Shown one piece after another: positions 5,652-13,794 of a stretch of 18,878 nucleotides of DNA. This DNA is from Akkermansiaceae bacterium (lineage in GTDB: Bacteria > Verrucomicrobiota > Verrucomicrobiia > Verrucomicrobiales > Akkermansiaceae). Made by a program: the position numbers and the translations under genes. Below the pieces are notes generated by a model that was given only the letters and a program-made list of their open reading frames with translations, searched no databases and was not told the origin of the DNA. The stretch spans positions 1 through 18,878 of the forward strand of contig JALOTR010000002.1 in assembly GCA_025457805.1 (NCBI GenBank), written 5' to 3'. Each line of letters starts with the position of its first letter. The first letter of the stretch is position 1.

Positions 5652-8342
5652 TCAATATCCCTTCATCCACTCCACGATATCCGCAACATCCTGCGCGGTG
5701 AGACCGAGTTGATCGGCGCTGAGCATGAGGGAGCGATCCATGTCCTTGCGTTCGGCGATGAGTTTTTTCGGGACTTTCTGAGTCACGCCGCCGGTGGAGC
5801 GGATGACGACGGGATCGCCATCGGCGATGATGCGACCGTCGATCCACTTGCCGTCCTTCAAACGGATGGCCGTGCCTTCGAAGCCGTGGGAGATATCAAA
5901 TGAGGGATCGACAATGCCGCGTGCGACTACTTCCGGTGCCTGGCGGCTGCCGAAGCCTTTGAGTTCCGGACCGTAATCCGGGCCAGCACCATCGATTTGG
6001 TGGCACATGATGCAGCGAGCGCCCATCAGTTTGCCGCGGGCGGCGTCGCCTTTGAGCGCCATGACGTCGGCCACGGTGTATTTCGTGCCGGAGGGCTTTC
6101 CAGGAACGGTCATCTCCACGAGTTCGACGGGTTTTTCGATCAATCCGCGTTGTTCGAGTTCCGGGCGCATGTTGAAATCAGCCCACTCGCCTTCGCTGCG
6201 GTTTATCAGCCACCATAGAGCTTGGTCTCTAACGGAAGAACCCTGCGCGGCAAGATCCATGAGGGCGGCGGCGGAGGCTTTGCTCTTGATGAAGGCGATG
6301 GAATCAACGGCCAGCTTCCGTTGATCCGCGCTGAGAGTGGCGGACGATGCGCGGGATTTGAGCGATGGCACAGCGGCTTCTGGCATCAGGCGCCAGGTGA
6401 TCCATGCAAACGCATCCGGCCATGCCTCTGCGGTTCCGGGTTTCATGGCCTGACCAGCGGCTTTCCATAACTCCTCGGTGTGGTGGCCTGCGCCGATTCC
6501 GAGTGCATCGAGATAAGCACGATCCTTGCCATCGAAGCCTTTGGCGACATTGACCAGAACCTCGCGTGCTTCCTCAAAACTCCGATAACGCATGGAAACC
6601 GCCGCTTCGGCGCGGATTCCGGCGACGGCGTCCGTGGAGAGTTTTTTCGCATAGGGCAGCGCATCGATTTTGCCATCGGTGCGGCGGATCGCACGGAAGG
6701 CGGTGAGGCGGGCGGAGGCATCGTCACCGGTGATGAGCGAGTTGAGTTTGGCAATGCCTTTTTCACCGAGATAAGGCAGCAACCAGATGCCGCGCGAGGC
6801 GACGTATTTGTTAGAATCCGTTAGAACCTTGGCCACCGCATCATAGGCGGAGGGCCCGGCGGACTTGAGTTTTTGGAAACCCAGCCAGCGCACATTCACC
6901 GCAGGGGATTGCAGCGCAACCACCGCGCCATCGATGGTGGAGAGATCGACTTTGGGGATGGAGGGTTTGAAACCTTTAGGAGCGATCCGATAGATGATGC
7001 CGGAAGCTGCATTGTCCTGGGTATCATGTCCGCCGACACGCGGGTCCGTCCAATCCGCAACATACAAGGCACCATCCGCCCCGACGCAAACGTCGGAAGG
7101 GCGGAAATTGAAGCGGGCCTTGTCCTTTTGGTCCATGCTTCCATGTTTTCTGGCCCCATTGGTGAAGTCCGCACCATCGAATTGTTTCTCCGGATTGGTG
7201 GTGACAAAATCCGTTCGATCCAGCTTGAAGCCCGCGCCATCGACGGCGGGTTGATAGCCGAAAATCACATTGCGCGCCGCCTCGCAGGACAACAGCGTGC
7301 CATTGAACTTCGGATCGAGCGCGCCATTTTCATAATAGGCGATGCCGGTGGGCGAACCGCCGCCATAGACATCACCGGCGGGCATGTATCCCGGGTTTTC
7401 CTGCCGCCAGTGGGCGATCGGCGTGGTTTGGCCCGGGCGTTGGTCGGCCTGCCATGAGCGGGTGCCGTCTTTGGAAAAGAATCCCGCATTGCCATATTCC
7501 AACACATGACTCGTGCGGCATGCGGGCGGGTCATCATTGTCATTCTGGAACACATAACCGAGCGAGTTGATGGTTTGCTCATAGGAATTCCGATAACCAT
7601 TGCCGATGATTTCCGCCTGCGTGGCATCCGGATTCATGCGCACGGTAAATCCGCCCACATAGACGAATCCGTCGTCGCTCTTGTGACCGGAGATGGCTCG
7701 GGTGTCATAGGGCCACTCGCCGCCGCCGCTGCGATAATAACTGCTGCCGATGGGAAATTTCCTGCCGGACTTGTCAGTGAAAATCGCCCCCGTATTTCCC
7801 TGATTGAAATACCACTTCCCGTCCGGTCCACCAGTGAGCGAGTGCAGCGAGTGATCGTGGTTTTTCCCATTGAAGCCGGTCAGCAATTCCTCGCGGGTAT
7901 CGCCGGAGGTAGGATCGAATTTGGAATCCCGGTTGACATCGGTGAGCTTGAGAAGATGCGGCGGTTGGGAAACGATGACCACATTGTCAAACACTGCGAT
8001 GCCCAGCGGCGAGACGAGTTCCGGGTCCTGCCAGAAGGTGGAGGATTTGTCCGCTTTGCCATCGCCGTCGCTGTCTTCGAGAATAACGATGCGATCACCG
8101 CCCGCCTGGCGGTCGGCCTTGCGGCGGTAGTTTACGCCTTCCGTCACCCAGATGCGCCCGAGGTGGTCGATATCCATGTTGGTGGGGTTGAAAAGCGCGG
8201 GCGATGCGGCCCATGGCGTGATTTCAAGTCCCTCCGGGAGCACGAATGAATCCAGCGGCATGGCGGGCGGCTCAGTCCCGGGCGTCCAGGCATGGGCGGA
8301 GGGGAGCAGGGCGAGAAGAGTGAGTCCGGAGAGCAATTTCAT
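5652..8342 (-). CDS. PVC-type membrane-bound dehydrogenase with C-terminal haem c domain
   Basis: This 896-aa protein is of the large PVC-specific family that joins a dehydrogenase-like beta-propeller to a cytochrome c domain. A signal peptide is clear (MKLLSGLTLLALLPSAHA, cleaved before WTPG). The propeller occupies about residues 25-440 (NPTNMDIDHLGRIWVTEG, GADGALYVADWTDPRVGGHD), HEAT-like helical repeats span about 460-700, and the haem site CIMCH is at 777-781 with a downstream DPSFDISHG segment. The ATG at 8342 is used instead of a TTG one codon upstream. Relatives are thought to oxidise sugars or alcohols in the periplasm and pass electrons to haem c; the substrate here is unknown. It is monocistronic and divergent from asnS. 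Confidence 0.88.
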   Translation of the reverse strand: MKLLSGLTLLALLPSAHAWTPGTEPPAMPLDSFVLPEGLEITPWAASPALFNPTNMDIDHLGRIWVTEGVNYRRKADRQAGGDRIVILEDSDGDGKADKSSTFWQDPELVSPLGIAVFDNVVIVSQPPHLLKLTDVNRDSKFDPTSGDTREELLTGFNGKNHDHSLHSLTGGPDGKWYFNQGNTGAIFTDKSGRKFPIGSSYYRSGGGEWPYDTRAISGHKSDDGFVYVGGFTVRMNPDATQAEIIGNGYRNSYEQTINSLGYVFQNDNDDPPACRTSHVLEYGNAGFFSKDGTRSWQADQRPGQTTPIAHWRQENPGYMPAGDVYGGGSPTGIAYYENGALDPKFNGTLLSCEAARNVIFGYQPAVDGAGFKLDRTDFVTTNPEKQFDGADFTNGARKHGSMDQKDKARFNFRPSDVCVGADGALYVADWTDPRVGGHDTQDNAASGIIYRIAPKGFKPSIPKVDLSTIDGAVVALQSPAVNVRWLGFQKLKSAGPSAYDAVAKVLTDSNKYVASRGIWLLPYLGEKGIAKLNSLITGDDASARLTAFRAIRRTDGKIDALPYAKKLSTDAVAGIRAEAAVSMRYRSFEEAREVLVNVAKGFDGKDRAYLDALGIGAGHHTEELWKAAGQAMKPGTAEAWPDAFAWITWRLMPEAAVPSLKSRASSATLSADQRKLAVDSIAFIKSKASAAALMDLAAQGSSVRDQALWWLINRSEGEWADFNMRPELEQRGLIEKPVELVEMTVPGKPSGTKYTVADVMALKGDAARGKLMGARCIMCHQIDGAGPDYGPELKGFGSRQAPEVVARGIVDPSFDISHGFEGTAIRLKDGKWIDGRIIADGDPVVIRSTGGVTQKVPKKLIAERKDMDRSLMLSADQLGLTAQDVADIVEWMKGY

Positions 8343-8418
8343 CAACAGGGGTGGTTTCGCAGGCGATCCTATACCGGAAAAATCCGGCCGGGCTATCGGG
8401 AATTTGGGGCAAGCTGCT

Positions 8419-8447
8419 TTGACAAGGACCCGCGCTGCGGCTAACCA
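8419..8447 (+). promoter_or_regulatory. Possible asnS promoter, leaderless layout
   Basis: A perfect TTGACA (8419-8424) is followed after 17 bases by the weak -10 candidate TAACCA (8442-8447). The asnS ATG at 8453 begins five bases later, so transcription would start at or near the start codon. There is no Shine-Dalgarno sequence. Confidence 0.35.
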
Positions 8448-8452
8448 ACTGC

Positions 8453-9814
8453 ATGCGATCCCTCATCAAGCACGTCCTCCGCCGCGAAGAGCCCACCGAT
8501 GCGCTCCACGTGGCCGGCTGGGTCCGCACCCGGCGCGATTCCAAAGCGTTTTCATTTCTGGAACTCAACGACGGCACCTGCCTCGCCAATCTCCAGATCG
8601 TGGCGGACGCGGGCATTCCCGGATATGAAAACATCGCCAAGATGGCCACCGGCGCATCGGTGGAGATCCACGGAAAACTCATCCCCTCCCCTGCGGCGGG
8701 ACAGAAGTGGGAAATGCAGGCCACCTCGCTGAAACTGTTAGGCGAGGCACCGGAGGATTATCCGCTGCAGAAAAAAGGCCACAGCACCGAATTCCTCCGC
8801 AGCATCGCCCACCTCCGGCCGCGCACGAATCTTTATGGAGCGGTCTTCCGCACCCGCAGCCGAATGGCTTATGCGGTGCACCGATTTTTCCAGGAACGGG
8901 ATTTCATTTATGTCCACACGCCGATCATCACGGCCAGCGATTGCGAGGGAGCGGGCGAGATGTTCCGCGTCACCACTTTGCCGGACGACAGGATCTCGAA
9001 GGATACCGAGGATTTCTTTGGCAAGCGCGCTTTCCTCACGGTTTCCGGCCAGTTGGAAGGGGAAACCTTCGCCTGTGCGCTATCGAACATTTATACATTC
9101 GGTCCGACCTTCCGTGCGGAAAATTCCAACACCTCGCGACATGCGGCCGAATTCTGGATGATCGAACCGGAAGTCGCATTCTGCGATCTCGAAGGTGACA
9201 TGGAGCTGGCTGAGGCGCTGGTGAAATATCTGGTTCAGGAAATGCTCGATCACCACGAAGGCGATCTAACCATTTTCGAGAAGTTCGTGGACAAGGGCCT
9301 TCGCGAGCGGCTGGAGTTTGTGGCGAGCCGACCCTTCGAACGCATTTCCTACACGGATGCCGTGGAGTTATTGAAGAAGAGCGGCGTCGATTTCGCATAT
9401 CCGGTCGAATACGGGCTGAACCTCCAGTCCGAACATGAACGCTGGCTGACTGAAGTGCACTTCAAAAAGCCCACCACTGTTTTCAACTATCCGAAGGAAA
9501 TCAAACCCTTCTACATGCGTCTCAATGATGATGAAAAAACCGTGACCGCGATGGACGTGCTCGTTCCCGGCATCGGCGAGATTGTGGGAGGCAGTCAACG
9601 TGAGGAACGCTTGGATGTGTTGTTGGATAACTTCAAAAAACACCAACTGGATCCCGAGGCCTACGGTTGGTATGCGGATCTCCGCAAATATGGCAGCGTG
9701 CCCCATGCCGGCTTCGGCCTTGGCTTCGAGCGAATGCTGATGTTCGTGACCGGCATGGCGAACATCCGGGATGTGATCCCCTTCGCAAGGACGCCGGGGC
9801 ATTGTGAGTTTTGA
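8453..9814 (+). CDS. asnS: Asparagine--tRNA ligase
   Basis: This cytoplasmic class IIb synthetase charges tRNA-Asn. The 453-aa protein starts with an OB-fold anticodon-binding domain ([22 protein letters not shown], residues 15-36), then the catalytic core. Motif 2 is [21 protein letters not shown] (Phe220 onward, with Arg221 and Glu223). Motif 3 is [12 protein letters not shown] with Arg427. The C-terminus [10 protein letters not shown] is typical of AsnRS and separates it from AspRS, which would be longer with an inserted domain. The ATG at 8453 gives a full OB domain. Direct Asn-tRNA charging means the organism need not depend on the transamidation route for Asn. The stop codon is three bases from the palindromic element. 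Confidence 0.96.
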   Translation: MRSLIKHVLRREEPTDALHVAGWVRTRRDSKAFSFLELNDGTCLANLQIVADAGIPGYENIAKMATGASVEIHGKLIPSPAAGQKWEMQATSLKLLGEAPEDYPLQKKGHSTEFLRSIAHLRPRTNLYGAVFRTRSRMAYAVHRFFQERDFIYVHTPIITASDCEGAGEMFRVTTLPDDRISKDTEDFFGKRAFLTVSGQLEGETFACALSNIYTFGPTFRAENSNTSRHAAEFWMIEPEVAFCDLEGDMELAEALVKYLVQEMLDHHEGDLTIFEKFVDKGLRERLEFVASRPFERISYTDAVELLKKSGVDFAYPVEYGLNLQSEHERWLTEVHFKKPTTVFNYPKEIKPFYMRLNDDEKTVTAMDVLVPGIGEIVGGSQREERLDVLLDNFKKHQLDPEAYGWYADLRKYGSVPHAGFGLGFERMLMFVTGMANIRDVIPFARTPGHCEF

Positions 9815-9817
9815 GTA

Positions 9818-9984
9818 GGTAGGGATGGACCTTTGCGCGGAAAGACAAATTGGCAGGGATGGACCTCCGGGCCGTCCGCGCGAAAGGGATGAGAATGAGG
9901 GGCCGATGTGGGGTCGTCCCGGCTCTCATCGGCTTTCCCATTCGCCACACTTTCGCCGGACCGCCCGGAGGATCGGTCCCTACC
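9818..9984. repeat. Large imperfect palindromic intergenic repeat
   Basis: The left arm (from 9852) and right arm (to 9984) are inverted copies about 55 bases long around a loop of about 18 bases (9909-9926). Shared blocks include GGyAGGGA at the ends, CCTCCGGGCnGTCCG, GCGAAAG, GAATG and GCCGATG. A second, shortened copy of the left end (GGTAGGGATGGACCT at 9818) precedes the full one (GGCAGGGATGGACCT at 9852), 34 bases apart. It fills the entire gap between the convergent asnS and the 445-aa gene. It probably belongs to a dispersed REP- or MITE-like family and may end transcription from both sides. Confidence 0.75.
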
Positions 9985-9985
9985 T

Positions 9986-11323
9986 TCATTCCTTGGAGAG
10001 GCCGTGTTTGGTGGCGAAGTCTTCTGCTGCTTCGAGATTTTTGTTTTTGAGGGCTTGATGGATCTTCCGGATGGCAGCGGTCTTTTTATCTCCTGTTAGA
10101 GTATCCGCCCACTGTGCGGCGACATCGGGATCATAGGGCGCGACGGTTTCCAGATACGCGATGGTGGCCGTTTCCTTGTGGGGACCCGCCGGTGATGAAG
10201 CGAGCCATTCACCTGCGGCCTTGTAGTCGTTTTCTGTCCAGTTGCGCACGAGATTGCGGGTGGCGTTTTCCGGCTTGTCGGCTTCTCCTGCCTGCCCGGC
10301 ATTGGAGGAAATCCAGTCAAGCCACTTGCCGGTATCCGCCTTGGTGATGTGATAACTGAGACTGTCCGTCTCCTTCATGAGAGTAGCGGTCTCATCGGCA
10401 TTGAGGCCCGAGGTTTTCATCCATTCCATGGTCTTGTCAAAGCCGCCATCCGCAACGGTGGAAAACAAGGTGCCGATGCCCGAATCCATGAGTTTGGCTG
10501 CCGCTTCCTTGTCCGGCATGCTGGCAGCCTGCTTGCGCAAGGCAGCAAGGAAATCCGCCCGGCGCTCCGGGGTTTTCGCGGAGCGGGCCAAAGACCGGAG
10601 AATGGAATCCTCGGCTGCGGTGAGTTTGAGTTCGGTAGATAACTGGAACGCGAGACCGAGGTCGTTTTCCGCAGCTCCGGTGATGACCGCACGCTTGGTC
10701 TCTTCCGTGACAAGTTCGGGATGTTTTTCAGCATTTTGCTTGATCCATTCGAGCGCTTCAAGGGGCTGGTCCTTGGCCCATTGGGAGAGTGAGGAAGATA
10801 ACACATGTTTGCTCATTGGATTCCCGTCGAGCAGGTCGGCGGACTCCGTGAAGATCGCCAATGCGGTTTGCGGATGTTGCTGGGCAAGCATCATGATGGA
10901 AAAACTGATCATCTCCTTCCGCGTCTCATCATCGAGGTCGCTGCGGCTGCGCAGATCGGCGATGACGATTTTGAGCTCGGAACCTTTCAGCGAATACATG
11001 CCTTCCACCATGTCGAAGATGCGCTTCTGCATATCCGCATCGGGTTGTGTGCCGTTTTTCTCCAATTCCTTCATCTCCTTGGCGAAGGCGACAAGGCTGT
11101 TGGCAAAGTCCTTGGCCTTGCGTTCACCATCATCGCGCTGGCGTTTGGTTGATTTGGTGGGATTGAAAGGCTGGGTGACATCCGAAGATATGCCAAGTGT
11201 GGCGGCTTCCTGGATGACCTGCCGGTGTTGCTCGCGAAGCTTGGCAAGCGTTTGGGTTTCCTTCATGCCCCAGAAGGATCCGGCGGCGATGATGAGGGCT
11301 GTTAGAACAAGGGGAAATTTCAT
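9986..11323 (-). CDS. Exported helical-repeat protein, 445 aa (paralogue of upstream gene)
   Basis: I cannot assign a function. The N-terminus MKFPLVLTALIIAAGSFWGM is a signal peptide or anchor, followed by a coiled coil (KLREQHRQVIQEAATLG, residues 29-45), a charged Lys/Arg/Asp linker (60-75) and an all-helical body. The body has loosely repeated units of the form WA-x-x-x-P-x-x-A-x-x-W, for example WAKDQPLEALEW (182-193), with related versions at AAGEWLASSP and VAAQWADTLTG near the C-terminus. This suggests a TPR- or Sel1-like superhelix for protein contacts at the envelope. The next gene upstream encodes a similar protein and ends 12 bases before this start, so the two form an operon. Confidence 0.8.
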   Translation of the reverse strand: MKFPLVLTALIIAAGSFWGMKETQTLAKLREQHRQVIQEAATLGISSDVTQPFNPTKSTKRQRDDGERKAKDFANSLVAFAKEMKELEKNGTQPDADMQKRIFDMVEGMYSLKGSELKIVIADLRSRSDLDDETRKEMISFSIMMLAQQHPQTALAIFTESADLLDGNPMSKHVLSSSLSQWAKDQPLEALEWIKQNAEKHPELVTEETKRAVITGAAENDLGLAFQLSTELKLTAAEDSILRSLARSAKTPERRADFLAALRKQAASMPDKEAAAKLMDSGIGTLFSTVADGGFDKTMEWMKTSGLNADETATLMKETDSLSYHITKADTGKWLDWISSNAGQAGEADKPENATRNLVRNWTENDYKAAGEWLASSPAGPHKETATIAYLETVAPYDPDVAAQWADTLTGDKKTAAIRKIHQALKNKNLEAAEDFATKHGLSKE

Positions 11324-11335
11324 GAAAGGGCCGGG

Positions 11336-12586
11336 TTATTTCTTGTATTGGGGCAGATCGCGGATTTCCGCCTGCAATGCGGGATCCTTGATCTTGTCGA
11401 TGAGCGCCTTGGCTTCACCGGCAGCTTGGTTTCGCACTTCATTGCTTTTCAGAAATGCCGCGAGCACTTCATCGTTCGTGCTGGACTCGTTGTATTGCAG
11501 CGCGAGTTCCGACGCCTTCTTGAAATCGCCACCGCGCCACAGGGAGCTGGCGATGGCGGAACCGGTGGCTTCATCGACCACGGAGGGTGCCTGACGGCTG
11601 CCCCATTCGCGGACCTTGTCGAGGTCCGCCGCCTTCAAATCTCCGGGGTTGACGCGATTTTCCATGACTTCTTTGACAATCGATTTCTTTTCATCATCGG
11701 TCGCCCGGGCATTGGCGATGAAACCATCCACGCGATCAAAGTCATCTTTCATGACGAGATTGCCAGCCGTGTCGGCAAGGATGGATGCCACCCGATCGGC
11801 GGGCATGGTATCGCGGATCAATTTGGCGTAGGTGGCTTCGGAATCCTTGCTGAGTTGGAAAGAAAATCCGTGATTGAAAATCTCCTCACGCTGGGATTCT
11901 GGCAATGCATTCACACGAGCGGTTGCGACGGTGGGATCGGTCTTCAACAAGGCTCCCACGAGAGAACTTTCCAATTGGATGCGAGTTTGGTTTTTCCCAT
12001 CGAGCGATTTGGCTTCGAACTTGCCGGCGGCGATTTGTTGATCCAGCCAGGCGGTGGCAGCGGCGGGGCTTTTATCGGCCCAACTGCGCAGGGCATGGCC
12101 GAGTTGCCAATCCATGCCCGTGTCTTCATCGCCCATCGAGGTGGCGGCGTGGTCGAGCGCAAGCTTGGGGTCCTTTTCCACCAGCGATCCGAGGATCATG
12201 CCTTCCAGTTGTCGGCGCGTTGATGGCTCGATATCGAGAGCGGCGATCTCATCGAGGTGGGCGCACAACTCCTCGGCGGAGAGGTCCAGCATGAGGCGCT
12301 GCATGCGCATCATCGCCCGCATGTCTGGCATGCTGCCATTTTGCATTTCGCCCATTTTTCCCGCGATGTCCTTCCAGTCGATGGCCTTTTCCTTGGCCTT
12401 GAGGGCGAGTTGCTCTTTTTGATGGGCATGCATGTCGGCATCATCCCCGCTCCGGACCTGGCGGATGCGTTCGGTGATGACAGTGATTTCCTTCTCCAAA
12501 GTGGCGGAGGATTGCTTCTGGGTGCCGATCCAGCCGCCAATGCCCGCGATGGCGAGCCCGGGGATGATCCATGGGTTGAATTTCAT
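11336..12586 (-). CDS. Exported helical-repeat protein, 416 aa (paralogue of downstream gene)
   Basis: This is the first gene of the two-gene unit. It shares the plan of its neighbour: an MKF start, a hydrophobic segment (PWIIPGLAIAGIGGWIG, residues 5-21), a coiled coil (SSATLEKEITVITERIRQVR, 26-45), a Met-rich charged segment (80-100) and a helical body. SWADKSPAAATAWL (168-181) aligns with WAKDQPLEALEW of the neighbour, and both are preceded by a segment of the form L-x-x-x-x-P-x-x-A-L (LVEKDPKLAL here). No catalytic motif is visible. It may be a periplasmic or membrane-tethered scaffold. It is divergent from the glycosyltransferase gene, with 87 bases between the starts. Function is unknown. 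Confidence 0.8.
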   Translation of the reverse strand: MKFNPWIIPGLAIAGIGGWIGTQKQSSATLEKEITVITERIRQVRSGDDADMHAHQKEQLALKAKEKAIDWKDIAGKMGEMQNGSMPDMRAMMRMQRLMLDLSAEELCAHLDEIAALDIEPSTRRQLEGMILGSLVEKDPKLALDHAATSMGDEDTGMDWQLGHALRSWADKSPAAATAWLDQQIAAGKFEAKSLDGKNQTRIQLESSLVGALLKTDPTVATARVNALPESQREEIFNHGFSFQLSKDSEATYAKLIRDTMPADRVASILADTAGNLVMKDDFDRVDGFIANARATDDEKKSIVKEVMENRVNPGDLKAADLDKVREWGSRQAPSVVDEATGSAIASSLWRGGDFKKASELALQYNESSTNDEVLAAFLKSNEVRNQAAGEAKALIDKIKDPALQAEIRDLPQYKK

Positions 12587-12673
12587 CTAGCCGGGATTTT
12601 CATCACGGGAGGGGCTGCATGGCGATGGAAATTTCCCATTCCCGCCCGCGTCCGGGTCGTCTAGGGTCGCCGC

Positions 12674-13636
12674 GTGACGACACAGGGAAGGGACATGCTG
12701 GTGGCCGCGCCGGAGCGGTGGGATGAGGCATGTTTCGCCGTGCCTGCGGTGCGTGCGTTGATCGCATCGGGCTTGGGGATCGGCGTGCTTTGCCCGGAGG
12801 AACAACGCGAATTCTGGCAAACCATCACCCCGCTGGAGGTGTTGGCGTTTTCACCCAAGGCGAGATTGAAGGCCATCGCGGCGGAAATCGGCGACCGCTG
12901 GCAGGCGGCGCTCGTGTGGGAGGCCGGCACCGCAGCAGATGCCGTGAAGGCTGCGGGCATTCCGCGTCGGCTTGGACCGGGCGAGCGGCGTTTGAAAAGA
13001 TCCCTCACCCATCCTCTCGGCTTCGTGGAAAAGCCGCTGGAACATCGTGTGCGCTTTTATCTCGCCGCTTTGGAGGAAATCGGCATCCGCACCCAGGATC
13101 CTGCATTTTTCGCGCCTACCGAGATCGGCATCGCGCCGGTGGCCGGGGCCGTGTTGCTAAGTCCGGATTCGGATTATGGACCCTCCCACGAATGGCCGCT
13201 CGATCGCTGGGTGGAAATCGGCACGCGGCTCGCACTCGATGGCTGCCGCCTGACCGTGGCCGGCATGGATGGCGGGCGAGGATTGGGAAAATCGCTCGCG
13301 GCCAATCTCGGCGACCGCATCGAATTTTTCCAAGCCTCACCCCTCGCGGCCGCGCTGCCCCTGCTGGCGGTTCACGATTTGATCATAGCGGCCGATGGTT
13401 CACTTCCCCATCTGGCGGCACATGTGGGCTCGACCTGTGTGACGCTCTTCGGCCCAAACGACCCGGCGTGGAGGCGTCCGCTCGGGCGTCGGCATGCGGT
13501 GGTGAAACGGCATGTCGAATGCGCGCCCTGCCTGCTGCCCAAGTGCCCGCTCGACATGCGCTGCCAGAAGGAACTCGACACCGAGCGCGTCTGGCTGGCG
13601 GTGAAGGAAAAGCTTGGCAGCGCCACGATCAAATAG
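12674..13636 (+). CDS. Glycosyltransferase family 9, heptosyltransferase-like
   Basis: The 320-aa protein resembles ADP-heptose:LPS heptosyltransferases (WaaF/RfaF type), which act at the inner face of the inner membrane in core oligosaccharide synthesis. It lacks a membrane segment. Two GT-B domains are visible; in the second, LSPDSDYGPSHEWPLDRW (162-179) and the donor-site block DGSLPHLAAHVGSTCVTLFG (241-260) with GPNDP are characteristic. Four cysteines at 283, 286, 291 and 297 match the C-terminal Cys cluster common in this family. The N-terminal acceptor domain is more divergent, so the exact sugar is uncertain. The GTG start at 12674 sits six bases after TAGGGT, with no Shine-Dalgarno. 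The SRP RNA gene follows 49 bases after the stop. Confidence 0.85.
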   Translation: MTTQGRDMLVAAPERWDEACFAVPAVRALIASGLGIGVLCPEEQREFWQTITPLEVLAFSPKARLKAIAAEIGDRWQAALVWEAGTAADAVKAAGIPRRLGPGERRLKRSLTHPLGFVEKPLEHRVRFYLAALEEIGIRTQDPAFFAPTEIGIAPVAGAVLLSPDSDYGPSHEWPLDRWVEIGTRLALDGCRLTVAGMDGGRGLGKSLAANLGDRIEFFQASPLAAALPLLAVHDLIIAADGSLPHLAAHVGSTCVTLFGPNDPAWRRPLGRRHAVVKRHVECAPCLLPKCPLDMRCQKELDTERVWLAVKEKLGSATIK

Positions 13637-13685
13637 CGCGCAAATAGGCATTGCGAAAATCGCGCCCGTGGGTTTGGCTCTCGCC

Positions 13686-13784
13686 GCTGTCAGGGGCCGT
13701 GGAGGTTCGGCAGGCGAACCCCGCCAGGCCTTGATCGGAGCAACGGTAGTTTGTCCGGGCTTGCCGCGGATTCCCTGGCAGCAC
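13686..13784 (+). ncRNA. ffs: Signal recognition particle RNA, small bacterial (4.5S) type
   Basis: The 99-base segment folds into one long hairpin. Going inward: 13686-13696 pairs with 13772-13782 (11 pairs), CCGTGG 13697-13702 with CCGCGG 13764-13769, 13703-13710 with 13755-13762, CGAAC 13715-13719 with 13749-13753, and CCG 13721-13723 with CGG 13744-13746. The apex carries the symmetric internal loop that binds Ffh: CAGG (13725-13728) opposite AGCA (13739-13742), with exactly ten bases between, as in E. coli 4.5S RNA. A T tract (13785-13789) follows the closing stem and completes a terminator. The RNA pairs with Ffh to target membrane and secreted proteins. The apical loop is not GGAA (see findings). 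Confidence 0.88.
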
Positions 13785-13789
13785 TTTTT
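13785..13789 (+). terminator. T tract ending the SRP RNA transcript
   Basis: Five T residues directly follow the GC-rich closing stem of the SRP RNA. The stem itself acts as the terminator hairpin. The stop codon of the convergent amylase gene is only five bases further on. Confidence 0.6.
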
Positions 13790-13794
13790 CCCGT

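Noticed and set aside
8374..8387. CCGGA-AAAA-TCCGG hairpin upstream of the PVC dehydrogenase
   Set aside because: A five-pair stem is expected by chance in such sequence and has no T tract or operator-like partner.
10377..11594. 405-codon + strand frame opposite the tandem repeat-protein genes
   Set aside because: It is Ser/Arg-rich and crosses the boundary of two genes on the other strand; the minus-strand products have signal peptides, coiled coils and shared repeats.
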